A DNA stretch of 64,000 nucleotides from positions 118,187-182,186 of the forward strand of contig SADC01000928.1 in assembly GCA_004194705.1 (NCBI GenBank), in the 5' to 3' direction. Of the stretch, positions 41,101 through 52,765 are shown piece by piece. Under the pieces are notes generated by a model. That model was given only the letters and a program-made list of their open reading frames with translations, ran no database searches and was not told the DNA's origin. Within the stretch, counting starts at the first letter, position 1; each line of letters opens with the position of its first letter. A program made the translations under genes and the position numbers. The stretch is from Ditylenchus dipsaci. Its lineage: Eukaryota > Nematoda > Chromadorea > Rhabditida > Anguinidae.

Positions 41101-44100
41101 GCTTTTCAGTTGGGCCATTTTGAATATTTGGTGGGTATTCATTGCCTGAATAAATATAAGTTAGGGTCAATCTTGATAATTGAATCGACTCACCGGATGT
41201 GGAGAATCCGATCTCTGGAGTGAATTGCCCTTTCCTCATGTTGATTGAAGGAGAGGGTGGGGCGCTGGAACGTGTGCTTATCCTCAGAGCAGAACTACCC
41301 AGAGTCTTTTCAAGAGGTCGCATCTTATCCTGGTTCCATTCCTCGTCCTTGAGCCAGTCATCAGGCACTTGCTCCGGCTCTATCAAAGATGGGTAGATGA
41401 AGCGAAACTAGATAAAGAAATATGTGTCTTATTTTTACGTTTTTTAAAGTATGCTAACCTCATCTTCACAAGGCGGCATTATAGAAGGCTCAATGCGAAC
41501 AAAAGGTGGGGCTGCTAGACTGTAGACCAAGCGTATCCTGGGAGCCATCAAACTTGGTTCTAGCAGAGGAAATGTGTTTGTGCTAAATATGTAATATGAT
41601 ATAAATGCTAGCCCAAACATAATTTTTTTAGAAAGGGCATTCGTAATTTTTTTGTGTCGGTCATGAAAAATTGTTAACCTAGCTTGCAAAAATTTTTAAC
41701 AATCAAAGCGTTGTTTTAATTTTTACAAATAAATGTTTGATCGTTTTAGAGCATTTTACATCATTCACCAAAAAATCGATTTTTAGACCATATAGATCGT
41801 GGTTTCGGTAATTTTTTTTGTCAAAATTTTTTTTCGGAAATCTTCGACCGGGTCTCAAAACACGTTTTTTGTATTTTTTCAGTTCCAAAAGACTAGAAAA
41901 CTATTTCGAGCATTTTGAGCTAGGCATTGTAGTGTACTATAGTACCACCCTTGACTAGCCTTGGTGGCCAGGAACCAGTAGAGCAGGGTTGCGTCTAAAT
42001 TCCGAAATTCGGTATTTTTAGAGTTCCGAAATCCGAATTCCAATTCCGAAAATTTTAGAGTTCCAATTCCAAATTTCGTTCCGATTTTTTTCCTGTTCCG
42101 ACACAGCCCTGATGTAAAAGTTTTTCTATAATACATATCTCTACTGCTTGATAAGATTCGATCTCATAGTTTTTAAGAAACTCTAGAACCGAAATAAAGA
42201 TACATTATTCATTTTTACCTTTATTATTTTGGCTCCATACACTACAGGCTCAACCAAGCTACTAAATGATTGAAAGCACTGAAGACATTATTGCCATCCT
42301 CTTTTTCTAATCAGAGAAGATTTAGAAAATATGGGTGATAAGCACTAGACTCCGACCCATCATTCGAAAATATTTTCCTACAGCGCCTTATTACCTATTC
42401 GACCGGCTATTTATTGACAAATCCCTTCATTTGTTCAATGGACAAAGAAAGTTGACCGGACCTCAACACATTGTAAACACCCATTATTAGTGCCTGATCT
42501 CTATCCCTACTTATGTTCAAAAAGCATAGGCGTAAAGGAGGTTAGATTTATGACTACTGATTTATTGAGGGATATGATCTATGCTTACCCACATATTTGG
42601 AGACATTGGACACTTGCTTTTGAGTTCGTGTTTTTTAACCGAAAGTCAGTGGATTTGTTAAAACAGGCTTTAAATATACCCAATGTCTGGACTTGTTCTA
42701 TCTTAAAGCTCCACCAAAACTATTATAACCACCCGGAGTTTATGAATGCGACCAATTTCATGTCACTTCCCTGCAGAACCAGCAAGAAATGGACAGCCTG
42801 ATTCTGTATTTGCATTCTATTCACCAAAGAGACATGGAAAATTGACTGTTTATGTGAAAGACACTGATCACTATCATTTGCCTTTTGACCGAATATGTGA
42901 AAGCATTTTTAAGGTAAAAATTTTCGAATTATTTATTGCAAGGGAGGGACCTTGACTGTGACCTGAAGTAATTTCGATAAAAAAAATTATGCGCGTATTC
43001 TTGTTTCTTATTAAACTGGCTCCTTAGGTCTGAAAGCCAACAAATTTGTCAGGAACTTGGGCACGCTCAACAAGAATACGCAAAAAAATCATCATAGAAG
43101 GCCCCCAGGTCACAGTCAGGGTCCCTCCCTTGTTAGTATAAAATATCTTTTTAAGGCTTTTGCAAGCGGTACAAAACCCCAGCCGTTTCGCCTTATCGTT
43201 GAAGACACCAAATGGTCCATACCTCGTTACCACATTCAACCGACAAAGCTGGAAAACCTATGCACTAAAGAGTATTTGGAACTACAATTTAGCGGTATAA
43301 ATTCAAACACAGGACAACAAATCTACATCATTGAACGAAAAAGTTCGAAAAATGATATTGTCTAGAGTGGATTTGCTGTAAACCGATTAGAAATAGTGAT
43401 TTAGACAGAATAAAAATTGTCTGTAGTGTATTTCATACCAAGATTTTGTCATGGATGTTGTGTTTCTTTTGAAGCACCCCCTTTTAAATAGACTGCTATG
43501 TAAAATAATTTCCACTCTCTTCTCAATAGCGTCTCAGACAAGACCAATTTTGTTTTGGCAAATTTTGTTTACGGTAGTAAGAACAAGTAATGTCTAGATT
43601 TTTAGCGTCTATATTTACTTGCAGGAGCATACTCAAGGGCATAGTGACCAAATCAAATTCAAAACAGGACGTCGTCCCGTCTGCAGTCTGTGGATTTTCG
43701 GCCAGCAGACTGCCGGTCGGCTGCAGACCGACTAAACTTTCCTATGCACCGGCCGTTTTTTTCTGTTAAACTCGCTGTCCGCCTTCCCGTTCTGATTATT
43801 TTAAATCCGCCCTATTAGGGGAAATTTCGGCACGTGCTAAGAATAAAAAAATTATGGCCTTTTAGCGACCCCGCAAAATAAAAACGGCCTCAAATATTAT
43901 TGTTACACCCCCTACCCCGTGAAAAATTCCTGCAATAAAGTTGGATGAATCTAAGAGCACGAATTAGATTAATTTTTTTATTCCATGCAAGCTTTATTCT
44001 TTGGACGTTTTGTGATTTAATCCGACGTTTTTATTTACTTTTGTCAAATTTCTATTATATACCCTTTAGCATCACAAGAGTTGTCTTGCACACCCTCTTT

Positions 44101-46660
44101 TCCATGAACTCTAAGTTGCTCCAACTGACTGTTTAGTAGTTCCAAATGTTTAGATATATCGATTTCCTAAAATCGGACATCTAAATTAAACATGTTTCAG
44201 TCTACTCTAATAAAGGATCTCACTTTCCTGTGAGCACTTGGTGATTCAGCCACTTGTGTAGGACTTAACCTGAACAAATCTTCCAAACCACTTGTTGAGT
44301 CAGTCAACAGCCTTCTCACAAGTCCAGCTTCTTGAGAGCTGATTTCTGGGAATTGCCCAAGGTGTTGGAGTAAACTGTCTTTGTGCTGCAAGGGTCGTTT
44401 AGAAAAAATATGATAGTCATCCACATAGATCTTGACAAATAGAAGGAGAAAAGGGTGGGCAAGGATGTCCGGCTCATTTGCTGATTTCACAGGCTCTGCA
44501 TCAAAAACACCAATATCTTTGAGACTAAAAATTATAAAATTAGCATAACTAAAGCAATGGTTTTTTAGATAATTTGTCATGACTCGACATGCTTATATAA
44601 TTTGTATATTTAAATTATATTAAGAAAAAAGTTAGAAATTCAAGCTAGGTATTTTAAAACTGCCAGAATATTTTTCGTGGAGAATTTTGAAATCGACCGC
44701 CAACCTTTTCAAAAGGGTTCAGCTTAGGTCTCAAATGAGTGCTGTTCTTTTCATCCCGTCATACACAGCTTTTTTATTGAACAACTTTGAAGTTGTTGAG
44801 TTTTTGTTAAGCTTAAGAACAAGGCTACGAAATAGGTTATTCATTAAGTAAATATAGTTTCTAAAATGTGGGTGAAATCCAGGAGATGTGCAAAACGTAT
44901 CCGCCCACGGTTGTGCGCCTTTGAAATGCAGGTCCGTTCGATTTCAGCGACATTTTATACCATCGAAATATCTACTTTATTAATGGCTAATTTTAGCCGT
45001 GTCTTTCAGCTACAAGATGACACCAACTACAAACTATTTTTTAAGAAAACAGAAAAATTTAAGAATCTTTATTGGGAAAATAGCCTTACAAAAGAACAAT
45101 TTTGGATTTGATGTGGATCTAAATTTATATTGCAGGATATTTTTTAGAGACTGGACGGGATTCCGTCGGGGTCCTGATCCCGCCTGAGCCAATTTCGAGC
45201 CAGAATCCGTCCCGCAATCCCACCCGATCATTCCCCTAAATCCCGACCCCGATCCGAAATTTGTCAACTCCCGAATGCTAAATTTGTCAGGAAAATTATT
45301 TAATCAACTCATGTTTTTTTGCAAAATTAGTATAATACGTGTATATTACGGAGTGTTTTAGGACTATTAGTCAAAAAAATGATATTTGCTGCCCGAAATA
45401 AATTTGGGTACCCAAGTAAAACTAATTTTTTTTATCTGGACGCTAAACTTAGATATCACCTCTCGGGTATTACCAACTGAAGGGCTGTATTCCTCGGTAT
45501 AAATTCTTCGATATTAAAGCAGTAACTTGGTTTTAATGGGTAAAATCAAACCATGTTCATGATATTTTTTGATAAGATACTCTACTTTAAATTCAATCTT
45601 TAAATAGTCCAAATTCAAACCATTAATACCTATGTTTTAATCCACAAAAGAGGATGCCTTTTTAGAGTAGGACCTTAAAGGTTTGTAATGTGTCCGGAAA
45701 GGTTTTGAACAGAAAGTCGAAAATTTGAAATAATAATTTAAAATATTTATTATCTTTTGTCTTGGTGTTTCATATAATTTGCCAAATTTTATGATGCAAT
45801 GCTGTGTTCAGTAGACATGAGCAGACAAAATAACTTATATAGGCTTAAACAACATGGTAATAGGTAGTCGGTTGTTAAACTCGTAGGTACGATGTCAGTA
45901 GTCCGGCTCTAATTTTGTTTTTGTATCTCTTTTTGCATGCTCATGTCTACTGAGCACATCGTTGGATTATAAAAAGCTTATAACATAAGATTTGACAAAT
46001 GAAATAAAGCACCAAGACAAAAAACAATAAATATTTTCAATTCTTATTTCAAATTTTCGACTTTCTGTTCGAAAGCTTTCCGGACATATAACAGCCCCCC
46101 CCTTTAAAGTATGTAACCCCTAAGCCGAAATGTTAATTTATGGAAAAAGCTCTCCCATTGATCAAATATTGCTATTAAAGTTTTCAATGACGTCGTTCAT
46201 ATAGAAAATAGGCCAATAAAATATTTCTAAAAGTGCATTTGTAGTCATAGAGGAGTTTACGTGTGAGATTTTTGGGGAAAAAACCCGAAATTTTTCAATT
46301 TTTTAGGCAGAATATTCGGTCCAAAATCCCACTTGAACGCCAAATGCGGTCTCTAGTATTTTTTACGAGTTTAATTCTTTGAACGCTGCTTAAAACTTTT
46401 TTCAATTTTTTAATTATTTCTCTAAACAAAAAACTGACCGGTAAATGAGATATACAAGAATGAGCCTTTGAGCAACGTTAGCAAAAGTATCACACTCTTG
46501 ATAGCAAGCAACTAGGTTGAGACACACTGACACACTATCTTTGCTTCGGAAAAGCTGAACATGTAAGAAAGAAATGATAAAGTTTAAAATTTGAACAAAA
46601 CAAAAAGGTCTACTTTGCAAAATTGATCGCCAATCACACAAAAAGAGTCCGCCCGTCTAG
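38109..46660 (-). CDS. CNOT11: CCR4-NOT complex subunit 11
   Basis: CNOT11 joins CNOT10 and the N-terminus of CNOT1 in the CCR4-NOT deadenylase complex (cytoplasmic mRNA decay, translational repression). Exons: N-terminal one ending at 46614 (start not fixed), 46554-46439, 44524-44224, 41582-41459, 41407-41194, 41145-40925, 40873-40714, 38474-38445, 38393-38266, 38201-38109. Matches to the family: AQRLILVYLIYR, EPDILAHPFLLLF, RIEPSIMPPCEDE, LMAAVTEDPDIF, LEALSLHMEILLNLEFS, AKIPEDFLNRFISYC, RLVRMVCVFFATLIR and EMQNFSTIFLSLKEAST. All junction phases agree and I see no frameshift. The 30-nt exon 38474-38445 is notable. Large introns hold transposons and a plus-strand gene. Confidence 0.92.
38561..39182. 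mobile_element. GGGTAGCCC element carrying the TCTAAGGTA core
   Basis: Ends GGGTAGCCCAAAAGTGGG and, reversed, GGGTAGCCCGAAAATGCG. Arms continue with AAAAAGTGTGGG and CCTTGGTCCC(C/T). The middle (38760-39000) is the core otherwise found in poly-C palindromes. No target duplication identified. Lies in a CNOT11 intron. Confidence 0.7.
39303..39464. repeat. Inverted repeat CCGAATCCGTTGAGATC
   Basis: Arms GAATCCGAATCCGTTGAGAT and its complement flank about 110 bp. Lies in the CNOT11 intron just downstream of the 38561-39182 element. Confidence 0.65.
39720..40025. repeat. Tandem CATCCTGGTGGTTCG array
   Basis: About a dozen loosely repeated 15-30 bp units of the types CCATCCTGGTGGTT and GGTTCGGGCCCC. 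Similar in style, but not sequence, to the ACC-rich array at 24489-24960. Confidence 0.65.
40058..40288. mobile_element. TTAA-type MITE, AGGGGCATGCCC family
   Basis: Ends AGGGGCATGCCCACGCTAAT and complement AGTGGGCATGCCCACGC, flanked by TTAA (40054-40057, 40289-40292). One arm matches 29815-29920 in B2 intron 5 (AACCAAGTTGAA, GTTCAATGATTAG), so part of a second copy lies there. Confidence 0.8.
40398..40490. repeat. Array of CGGGGAAATGAACTT units
   Basis: About six 15-bp units, CGGGGAAATGAACTT type. The same unit forms the subterminal arrays of the 30102-34414 transposon, so this is probably an end remnant of another copy in the CNOT11 intron. Confidence 0.7.
42370..43365 (+). CDS. Unidentified gene nested in a CNOT11 intron
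   Basis: Not recognised. Coding blocks: about 42370-42478 (YYLFDRLFIDKSLHLF), 42479-42770 (IGVKEVRFMTTDLLRDM, WTLAFEFVF), 42771-42912 (NGQPDSVFAFYSPKRHG) and 43157-43365 (FASGTKPQPFRLIVED, ending at TAG). A small intron (AAG|GTAAAA to TTTTTAAG) separates the last two and contains a MITE. The frame is broken near 42481 (one C missing in a C run) and near 42770 (one base extra in CCC). Hydrophilic, without signal peptide or membrane segments. The layout of short conserved blocks recalls the large nematode F-box-associated families, but that is only an impression. It runs antisense to CNOT11. Confidence 0.6.
42943..43133. mobile_element. AAGGGAG-family MITE in the nested gene's intron
   Basis: Ends AAGGGAGGGACCTTGACTG and, reversed, AAGGGAGGGACCCTGACTG, with inner GTGACCTG. 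Smaller relative of 910-1437. It sits between donor and acceptor of the nested gene, so it is probably harmless to it. Confidence 0.8.
44525..46438. other. CNOT11 intron with a short plus-strand ORF and TTAA element
   Basis: The open frame 44866-45111 on the plus strand (includes QLQDDTNYKLFFKKTEKF) has no recognised family and no support beyond being open. 45140-45260 is a patch rich in GATCCCG and ATCCCAC-like repeats. The 45679-46103 element is annotated separately. Confidence 0.4.
45679..46103. mobile_element. TTAA-type MITE, TGTCCGGAAAG family
   Basis: Arms AGGTTTGTAATGTGTCCGG and, reversed, AGGGGGGGGCTGTTATATGT then CCGGAAAG, flanked by TTAA (45675-45678, 46104-46107). Inner arms pair CAAGACAAAAG with CTTTTGTCTTG and CAGTAGACATGAGCA with its complement. 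Confidence 0.7.
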
Positions 46661-47506
46661 TGCATAACCTAAATCATATTATATTTATACAAATAAAAAC
46701 TTCGACGCTAGTCGGTAATAGCACAGAAAATAAGCTAACCATGAAAATATCGCGTAATAGCTATTATCAATGACTAACAAAAAAAACTTACGCATAGATA
46801 TTTGAGAAATCCTTAGCGTTAAAGTCCGTTTCCATGCGGAAATATCAGACAGCTTGAAAATTAGTTTTTTTTACTTTTACTCAAATATCTAGTTGCTTAA
46901 TCGTCCATTAAGAGTTGTTTTAATAAAAAAGCTAGATTTGTACTTTTTGCATAAAAGAAACCTGTTGAAAAATTGAATACTATATTTATAAAGAAAATGA
47001 ATGTTTTATTTCTTTTTTGTCTCGAGTGGATTGTATTAAGAGGCTACAGTTTTAGTCAGGAGAAAAAAATTAAAAATTAATATCTTTATTAAATGCGATA
47101 AAATATCGTGAAAACATAAATGTTTAATATTACATAAAAAATTGAAAAAACTCACTGAAATGAGTTTTTCAGCAATAAGCTTGAAAAATGTGAAAAATCT
47201 TAAATTTAAAATCAATATATAGAGCAATGATGGGAATGAAAATTTTTGAAAAAAGTACATTTGGCCAAAAAAGGTACAATTTAGTCATTTTTCGTCATGA
47301 AGTGCTATTTTATCCAGTGCTTAATGCTATTTTCAAGCAAACAAAAAAGATTTTGACGTGAAACTTCAAAAATAAAAAGACTTGGGGCTCGAAAAAGTAC
47401 AAATCTTTTTAAAAAGTACGATTACCATCCCTGGTATAAAGTGAATTGATTTTTTTTGAAAATCTGAAAAAGATAGAAATAAAAAAGATCTGAATTTTAA
47501 AAATAA

Positions 47507-47845
47507 GTGGTAATTTAAATTTTGTATGAGATCAGCTAAATTTTTTATTTTTTATGACATCCGATACCCCAAATGAAAGCTGAGGATCTCTTCTTTCAAA
47601 AAATACCGATCAAATTTTGCAGATCAGACAGTTTAAAAAAGTGGAAGAAGAAAAGTTCTATAAATAAAAATGAACTGACAGTAGTAAAACTTTGTCTTTT
47701 TCTACTTTTCTAAGCTATCTGATTTACAAAATATGGTCTGTATTTTCTGAAAGAGGAGATCCTCAGCTTTCGTTTGGGGTATGGGATGTCATCGAAATAA
47801 AAAAATTAGCTGATCTCATACAAAATTAAAATTGAAATTGCCACT
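47507..47845. repeat. Foldback TGTATGAGATCAGCTAAA
   Basis: Arms GTATGAGATCAGCTAAATTT and AATTAGCTGATCTCATAC; inner arms pair GGATCTCTTCTTTC with GAAAGAGGAGATCC. Confidence 0.7.
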
Positions 47846-48161
47846 TTTTCGAATTCTGAAACCCCGTGATCTTTAGATAAAAAATTAAAACAGCGAAAAT
47901 GACGACTTCACGACATTATTTTGGTCAGATTTGGAGCGGACAAGTTTTTCCAAGTACCGATTATCTGTCACCAACCAACTTTTGTAAGCCTTAAAAATAC
48001 ATCTTCGAAAAATCGGATCCTTACAACAGAAATGCATAAAATTACAAAGAGACGGCGAAGTTATATTTATTGTTTGAAGCTTATGAAAAAATTAATTTAG
48101 AGTTTTAACATAATTGAAACTCACACATAATTGCAATATTATTTCATCAACTCTCGATTAA

Positions 48162-48430
48162 AGGGGCATGCTCGCCGCCGATCGGAGTATTCTGAAAGGC
48201 GGGTACCAGGTTGATTCCAAAAAGAATTATTTTGAAATACAACTTTTGTTGAGTACCCTCGTGTTATAAGGAATTAATAGTATGGGTGGCTCAGTAGTAA
48301 AGCGGCCATGTACTGTAACAGTCAGTTGTCGGTTCGATTCGATAAGAAACAGTGGTTTTCGTCCACTTTTTCTAAATGCGACATTTTTGATTCTCATTTG
48401 AATCAAGCTGATGCCCGCCTTTCAAAACGT
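48162..48430. mobile_element. AGGGGCATGC element with tRNA-like core
   Basis: Left end after TTAA (48158-48161): AGGGGCATGCTCGCC, then AAAGGCGGGTACCAGG; the right arm has GATGCCCGCCTTTCAAAAC and stops short. Same family as 6664-8613, without the nested insertions. The centre is tRNA-like. Confidence 0.65.
48284..48352 (+). repeat. tRNA-like core with A and B boxes
   Basis: TGGCTCAGTAGT (A box) and GGTTCGATTCG (B box, one mismatch) about 35 bp apart. No acceptor-stem pairing, so not a functional tRNA by eye. The minus-strand TGGCTCAGTGG at about 8468 marks the same core in the 6664-8613 copy. Confidence 0.65.
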
Positions 48431-48931
48431 AAAACCCAACCAATGCAATTTTTCGCTGACAATATACCAAAATGCTCAGCGTGAAAAATGCAACAGAATG
48501 AGAGCAAAGACAAGTGTTACAATATTCAAGCCAAAACAGTTTGACCTTAAAATCATACCGAAATATAGGGCTTCAATCATCTCAAAAATAGGGAAGCACA
48601 GTAACACTTGTTTCTAATAGTGGTATCTGACGCAGCTTTTCATAGTCTATCACGTGAGGCTTTAATTTTCTGAAAATGTCCTGAAAATTTTTGAGAAAAT
48701 TACGAAAACAAGTCACCACACCTGAATGTTCGTCCAAAAGTCCTGGTTTTGTATGGTTTTGAGGTCAAACTGTTTTGGCTTGAATATTGTAACATTTGCT
48801 TATTATTATTATCACTCACTAAGTCAAACCACACGATTCAGAGTGATTTATCCTATCCAACTAGAATTCTGATTCCTTCAGTCAGCTTTTTGCAAAAAGT
48901 TCAACTCCCTTTAACACAGTTAATTTTAATC

Positions 48932-49065
48932 CAGTGGTACGCCACAAAGTGCCACTGGATTGCCACTAATTACCACTGGATTGCCACCAAAGTTGTCAAA
49001 TCCAGTGGTAATCCAGTGGATCAAATACCTAAGTGGCATTCCAGTGGCCCTTTGTGGGTACTACT
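48932..49065. repeat. Foldback of CCAGTGG units
   Basis: Built from repeated ATCCAGTGG and CCACTGGAT motifs in opposing arms, ends CCAGTGGTACGCCACAAAG and complement-like GGGTACTACTGG. Confidence 0.65.
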
Positions 49066-50257
49066 GGATCAAACTGACGTAGCGTGGTCTTCAGGGTATG
49101 GTCTTTATAAGTAGAAACGCATGCTGCGGTTTTTAAACTGGGATTTTTTTAATATAAAATGTGGTTGACCAATCAGTCTTTATTAAATTTGTTGAAACCT
49201 TGCATACCATATTTTCTCCAATAAGTCGGCAACTAAATTTTATTTTGCAATGCTTGAAGAGTTTATTTTAATTTTAACAATTTATTCTTTATTTGGCCAT
49301 CCTTTTTGGAACGCGACATCTCATGTAAAATTATGTCAGGGTGACATATCAGTAAAAACAGGGTAATAACTTAAGCGTTTTTTTATGGTTCTTAAGGCTG
49401 GCAATTTCACGTTTTGGTCACATTCAGGGTCACAAAAAATTAAGCACAAGTTTCGTGAATTTTCCTATTCAGAGATAGAAAGAGGCCTTCGGGCGGGATT
49501 CCGGAATCTATATTATTCCTTGAGGAATGTATAGATTCGAAAAGTTAAAAAAAAGCGTTTTTTTATTACGCCTAAATATGAAATTTTCCAAATTTATTCA
49601 GTGCAGTAGGATCCAGGGAAATTGAATTCAAAATACTACATAGAAAGATAAGATTCAGGACTACATTCTAATGAAAAATATTGTAAAAAAATGTTGCGAC
49701 AAAAACCCCTAAAAACAAGTGAAGTCATGGATTTCGAATATGTAAAAGTTGATCAGTGCTCAATTAGTCGTCTCAAATACATTCTCAATTGGATTGTGAT
49801 ACACACCCTCACTGAATTTTGATGAAAAAAAGCCCAGTAAAAAGCGTAAGGAACTTGTGATTTTAAGAACAAAAATGCGACAAGGTCTAAAATAGGGTAT
49901 TAAAGTAAAAATTAATTATATAATGTAAAATAAAACAGCATCAGCGTTAAACAGAGCTCCCAAGTAGGCGGACCTTGAAATCAGCGAAAAACTTCAGAAA
50001 TCAGCATTTGGGGTCAAAAGTCACCCAAAACATTCCGAAAATCAGCCGAAAGTCAGCCACACATAAATTGCTACAAAAATTGCTTTATTCAGGATAAACC
50101 AACAACGAAAAACAGTATATACTACATTTCTCCCAACTTCGAACATAATTTGACAATTTTCTATCGGTGATAAGACATTTGTAACTGGTGTAATTGGCGG
50201 ACTTTTAAGCTCACTTTTAAAAATACAAACATTGCAAGTCCAAAATTTCAATTATAC

Positions 50258-50886
50258 AAAATGTAGCCTCGCAGTTCCTCTTTTAAATGGCATATTGAAC
50301 TTAGCTTCATTATTTCGAAAAAGTCACCAGTCACTTCAGAAAACTTGTGCGGTTATTTCAGAAGGTTGACAGGCATTTTCATCACTTTCAGCGTTCAAAT
50401 TTCAGATTCATTTCGAAGCGTCACAAAAACATTTAACACCATGTTGTAGCGCAGCTCAAGATCCACGAAACACATGTAACTGAATTTGAATCAGAATTTG
50501 AGTTTGAATTTTTTGAATCAGAGTGTTGAGATATGGCTTTTCGAAAAAATAAACTGCTTCAAAAAGTGGCAAATCCGTGAAAATCGGAAAAAATTGGATT
50601 TTGGCCATTTTTGAAGTGATTGATTTTTCCCAAAAGGCCATATCTTAACACTTGAATTTAAAAAAATTTTCGGTGACATTGATTTTGTAGCTCTTGAGCT
50701 GCGATATATCATGATGATAAGATGTTTTCGTGGCGCTTCAATTAAACATTTGATCACTCAAAACGATGAAAACGCTTGAAAACTTCCTAAATGACCTCAC
50801 AAGTGTGTTTGGAGCTGAGTTTTGACTTATCCAAAATAATGAAGCTGAGTTCAATATGCCATTTGAAAGAGGAGATGCAAGGCTAC
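50258..50886. mobile_element. Mariner-type MITE relative
   Basis: Arms CAAAATGTAGCCTCGCAGTT and, reversed, AATGTAGCCTTGCATCTCC. Inner TTGTAGCGCAGCTCAAGA and TGAGATATGGCTTTT match 23500-24301. The outermost mariner ends are missing or diverged. Confidence 0.65.
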
Positions 50887-51104
50887 ATTCCCGTATAATT
50901 GGAATTTTTGACTTGCAATATATAAAAAGTTGGCGGGGAATTGGCAATTGGAATGGGAATTGGCGGGGTGCAATTCAAAACAGGTGGCAATGGCCCTTTA
51001 AACGCGGGCTTGTTTTTGTAATTTCGGGCCACATCTTACGACACTTTTTTAACCCAATTTTTGAAGTCTTTCATCCATTCTGTGCTTTTTTGTCCACCAG
51101 TTAA

Positions 51105-51529
51105 AGGGGGGAGGTAGACGTCTACGACTACTTTTTCACCTCGACTGCTACTTCACATCAACTTTTTTCATATGCTTTGTTTTCTTATCTCTGATGTTTT
51201 AAGACCGTTTTGTGGCTGAGGTTTTTTTATATTGATTATGTGGTCAAACACCCTGATTATAAATAAATTTTGAGGAAACCACACCAAATATAAGGTGAAA
51301 CTCCGCTAAAAAACCTAAGTAAAAAACCACAGTTTTTAGTGTGAATTTGTTGTGATTTTCTCAAAAAAATTTTAATCAGGGTGGTTGACCACTTAATCGA
51401 TATAAAAAAACCTCAGCTACAAAACGGTCTAAAAACATCAGAGATAAGAAAACAAAGTATATGAAAAATGTATGTGAAGTGAAGTAGCAGTCGAGGTAAA
51501 AAGTAGCCGTAGAAGTCTACCCCCACCAT
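51105..51529. mobile_element. TTAA-type MITE in a palindromic target
   Basis: Arms AGGGGGGAGGTAGACGTCTA and complement with TAGAAGTCTACCCCC, flanked by TTAA (51101-51104, 51530-51533). The flanks themselves are symmetric (GTCCACCAG / CTGGTGGAC), so the element sits at the centre of another short palindrome. Confidence 0.8.
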
Positions 51530-52069
51530 TTAACTGGTGGACAAAAAGTCTTGGCGGACTTTTGATAAAGAAAAATCTCAAAAAAAATTAAACAAAAAGT
51601 GCTCAACAAATTTGCATTTCAAAATAGTTCTTTTTCGAACTTATCTGGTATTCCATTGAAATATTCCCATTAGAAACAAGCATTGATAATTTTCATATTT
51701 CAGATTGAGAAAATGCAAAAGGAAAAGTAGAGGTAAAAGTAGAGGCTTTGTTTTTTATTTATTATTCATGGAAGGGCGCTCAACAACATCCTTACGACAA
51801 CATCCTTTAAAAAAAAATCGTTGGCGGTTGAAAACAACTAGTTTTTTACTTTGACAATATCTTTAAAAACAAATTGACGCTACTTTAACATACCCTTACC
51901 AAAAAGCTACTGGAATCGCTCCCAAAAGTTTTTTGGAGGGTATATAAAAACTAGGGTCTGCAGGCGCCTATCGGCGCCTATGTTGTTCGGGAACATTAGT
52001 TGTTCATGTACATTAGTGGTTCGGGTAGATTTATCTTTCGAGTGCGTTAATGGTTAGGGTAGATCATCC

Positions 52070-52192
52070 ACCCTACCTGTTGACTAAGCTACTCTACCTC
52101 GCCTACCCTTGCCCATCCTTGCCTACCCTCGCCCATCCTCGCCTACCCTTGCCCATCCTCGCCTCTCCTCGCCTACCCTCGCACATCGGAAC
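52070..52192. repeat. Pyrimidine-rich CTCGCCTACC array
   Basis: About ten units of 10-11 bp alternating CTCGCCTACC and TTGCCCATCC. Strong strand asymmetry (few G on the plus strand). Confidence 0.8.
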
Positions 52193-52204
52193 ATCCACCT
52201 TAAA

Positions 52205-52765
52205 TGCACACCTGAGAAACCAATGAGTTTTGAGCTTGTCCGGGCAGTTCAAACCCGTTCACTTTTCAAAATCCACTGTTAAATAGCTCATTTTGTAGCT
52301 GAGATTCTTTTGTTTTCACCATTATAAAACATCAACACTGACTTTCTCTATAAAAGTGGCTCAAAATTGTGTCTGAAGTTAAAAATAGGAAAAACTCACC
52401 TAAAAAGCAACTGACTTGAGAGCTTGTCCGTACCAGTTCGAGACCTTACACTCTTCTAACATCACTGGTTAATAACTCATTTTGTAGCTGAGATTCTTCA
52501 GTTTTCACCATCATGAAACATAAACACCGACTTTCTCTATAAAAGTGGCTCAGAATTGGGTCTGAAGTTAAAAAATAGGAAAAACTACACTTAAAAACCC
52601 ACTGAGTTGAGAGCTTGTCCGGGCCAGTTCGACCCTTTACACTTTTCTAACCTTACAGGTTAATAGTTTATTTTGTAGCTCAGGTTCTCTAGTTTTCCCA
52701 TTATAAAACATCAACACCGACTTTCTTTATAAAAGTGGCTCAAAATTTGGTAAATAAATTTGGTA
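52205..52765. repeat. Satellite-like tandem repeat, about 190 bp x 3
   Basis: Three head-to-tail copies starting near 52209, 52398 and 52589. Markers in each: GAGCTTGTCCG, TTTTGTAGCT, AAACATCAACAC or a close variant, and ATAAAAGTGGCTCA. Copies are about 80% alike by eye; the third is cut at its end. Confidence 0.85.

Noticed and set aside
42943..43133. Extra exon of the nested gene
   Set aside because: The segment is a TIR element confined to an intron with clear donor and acceptor.
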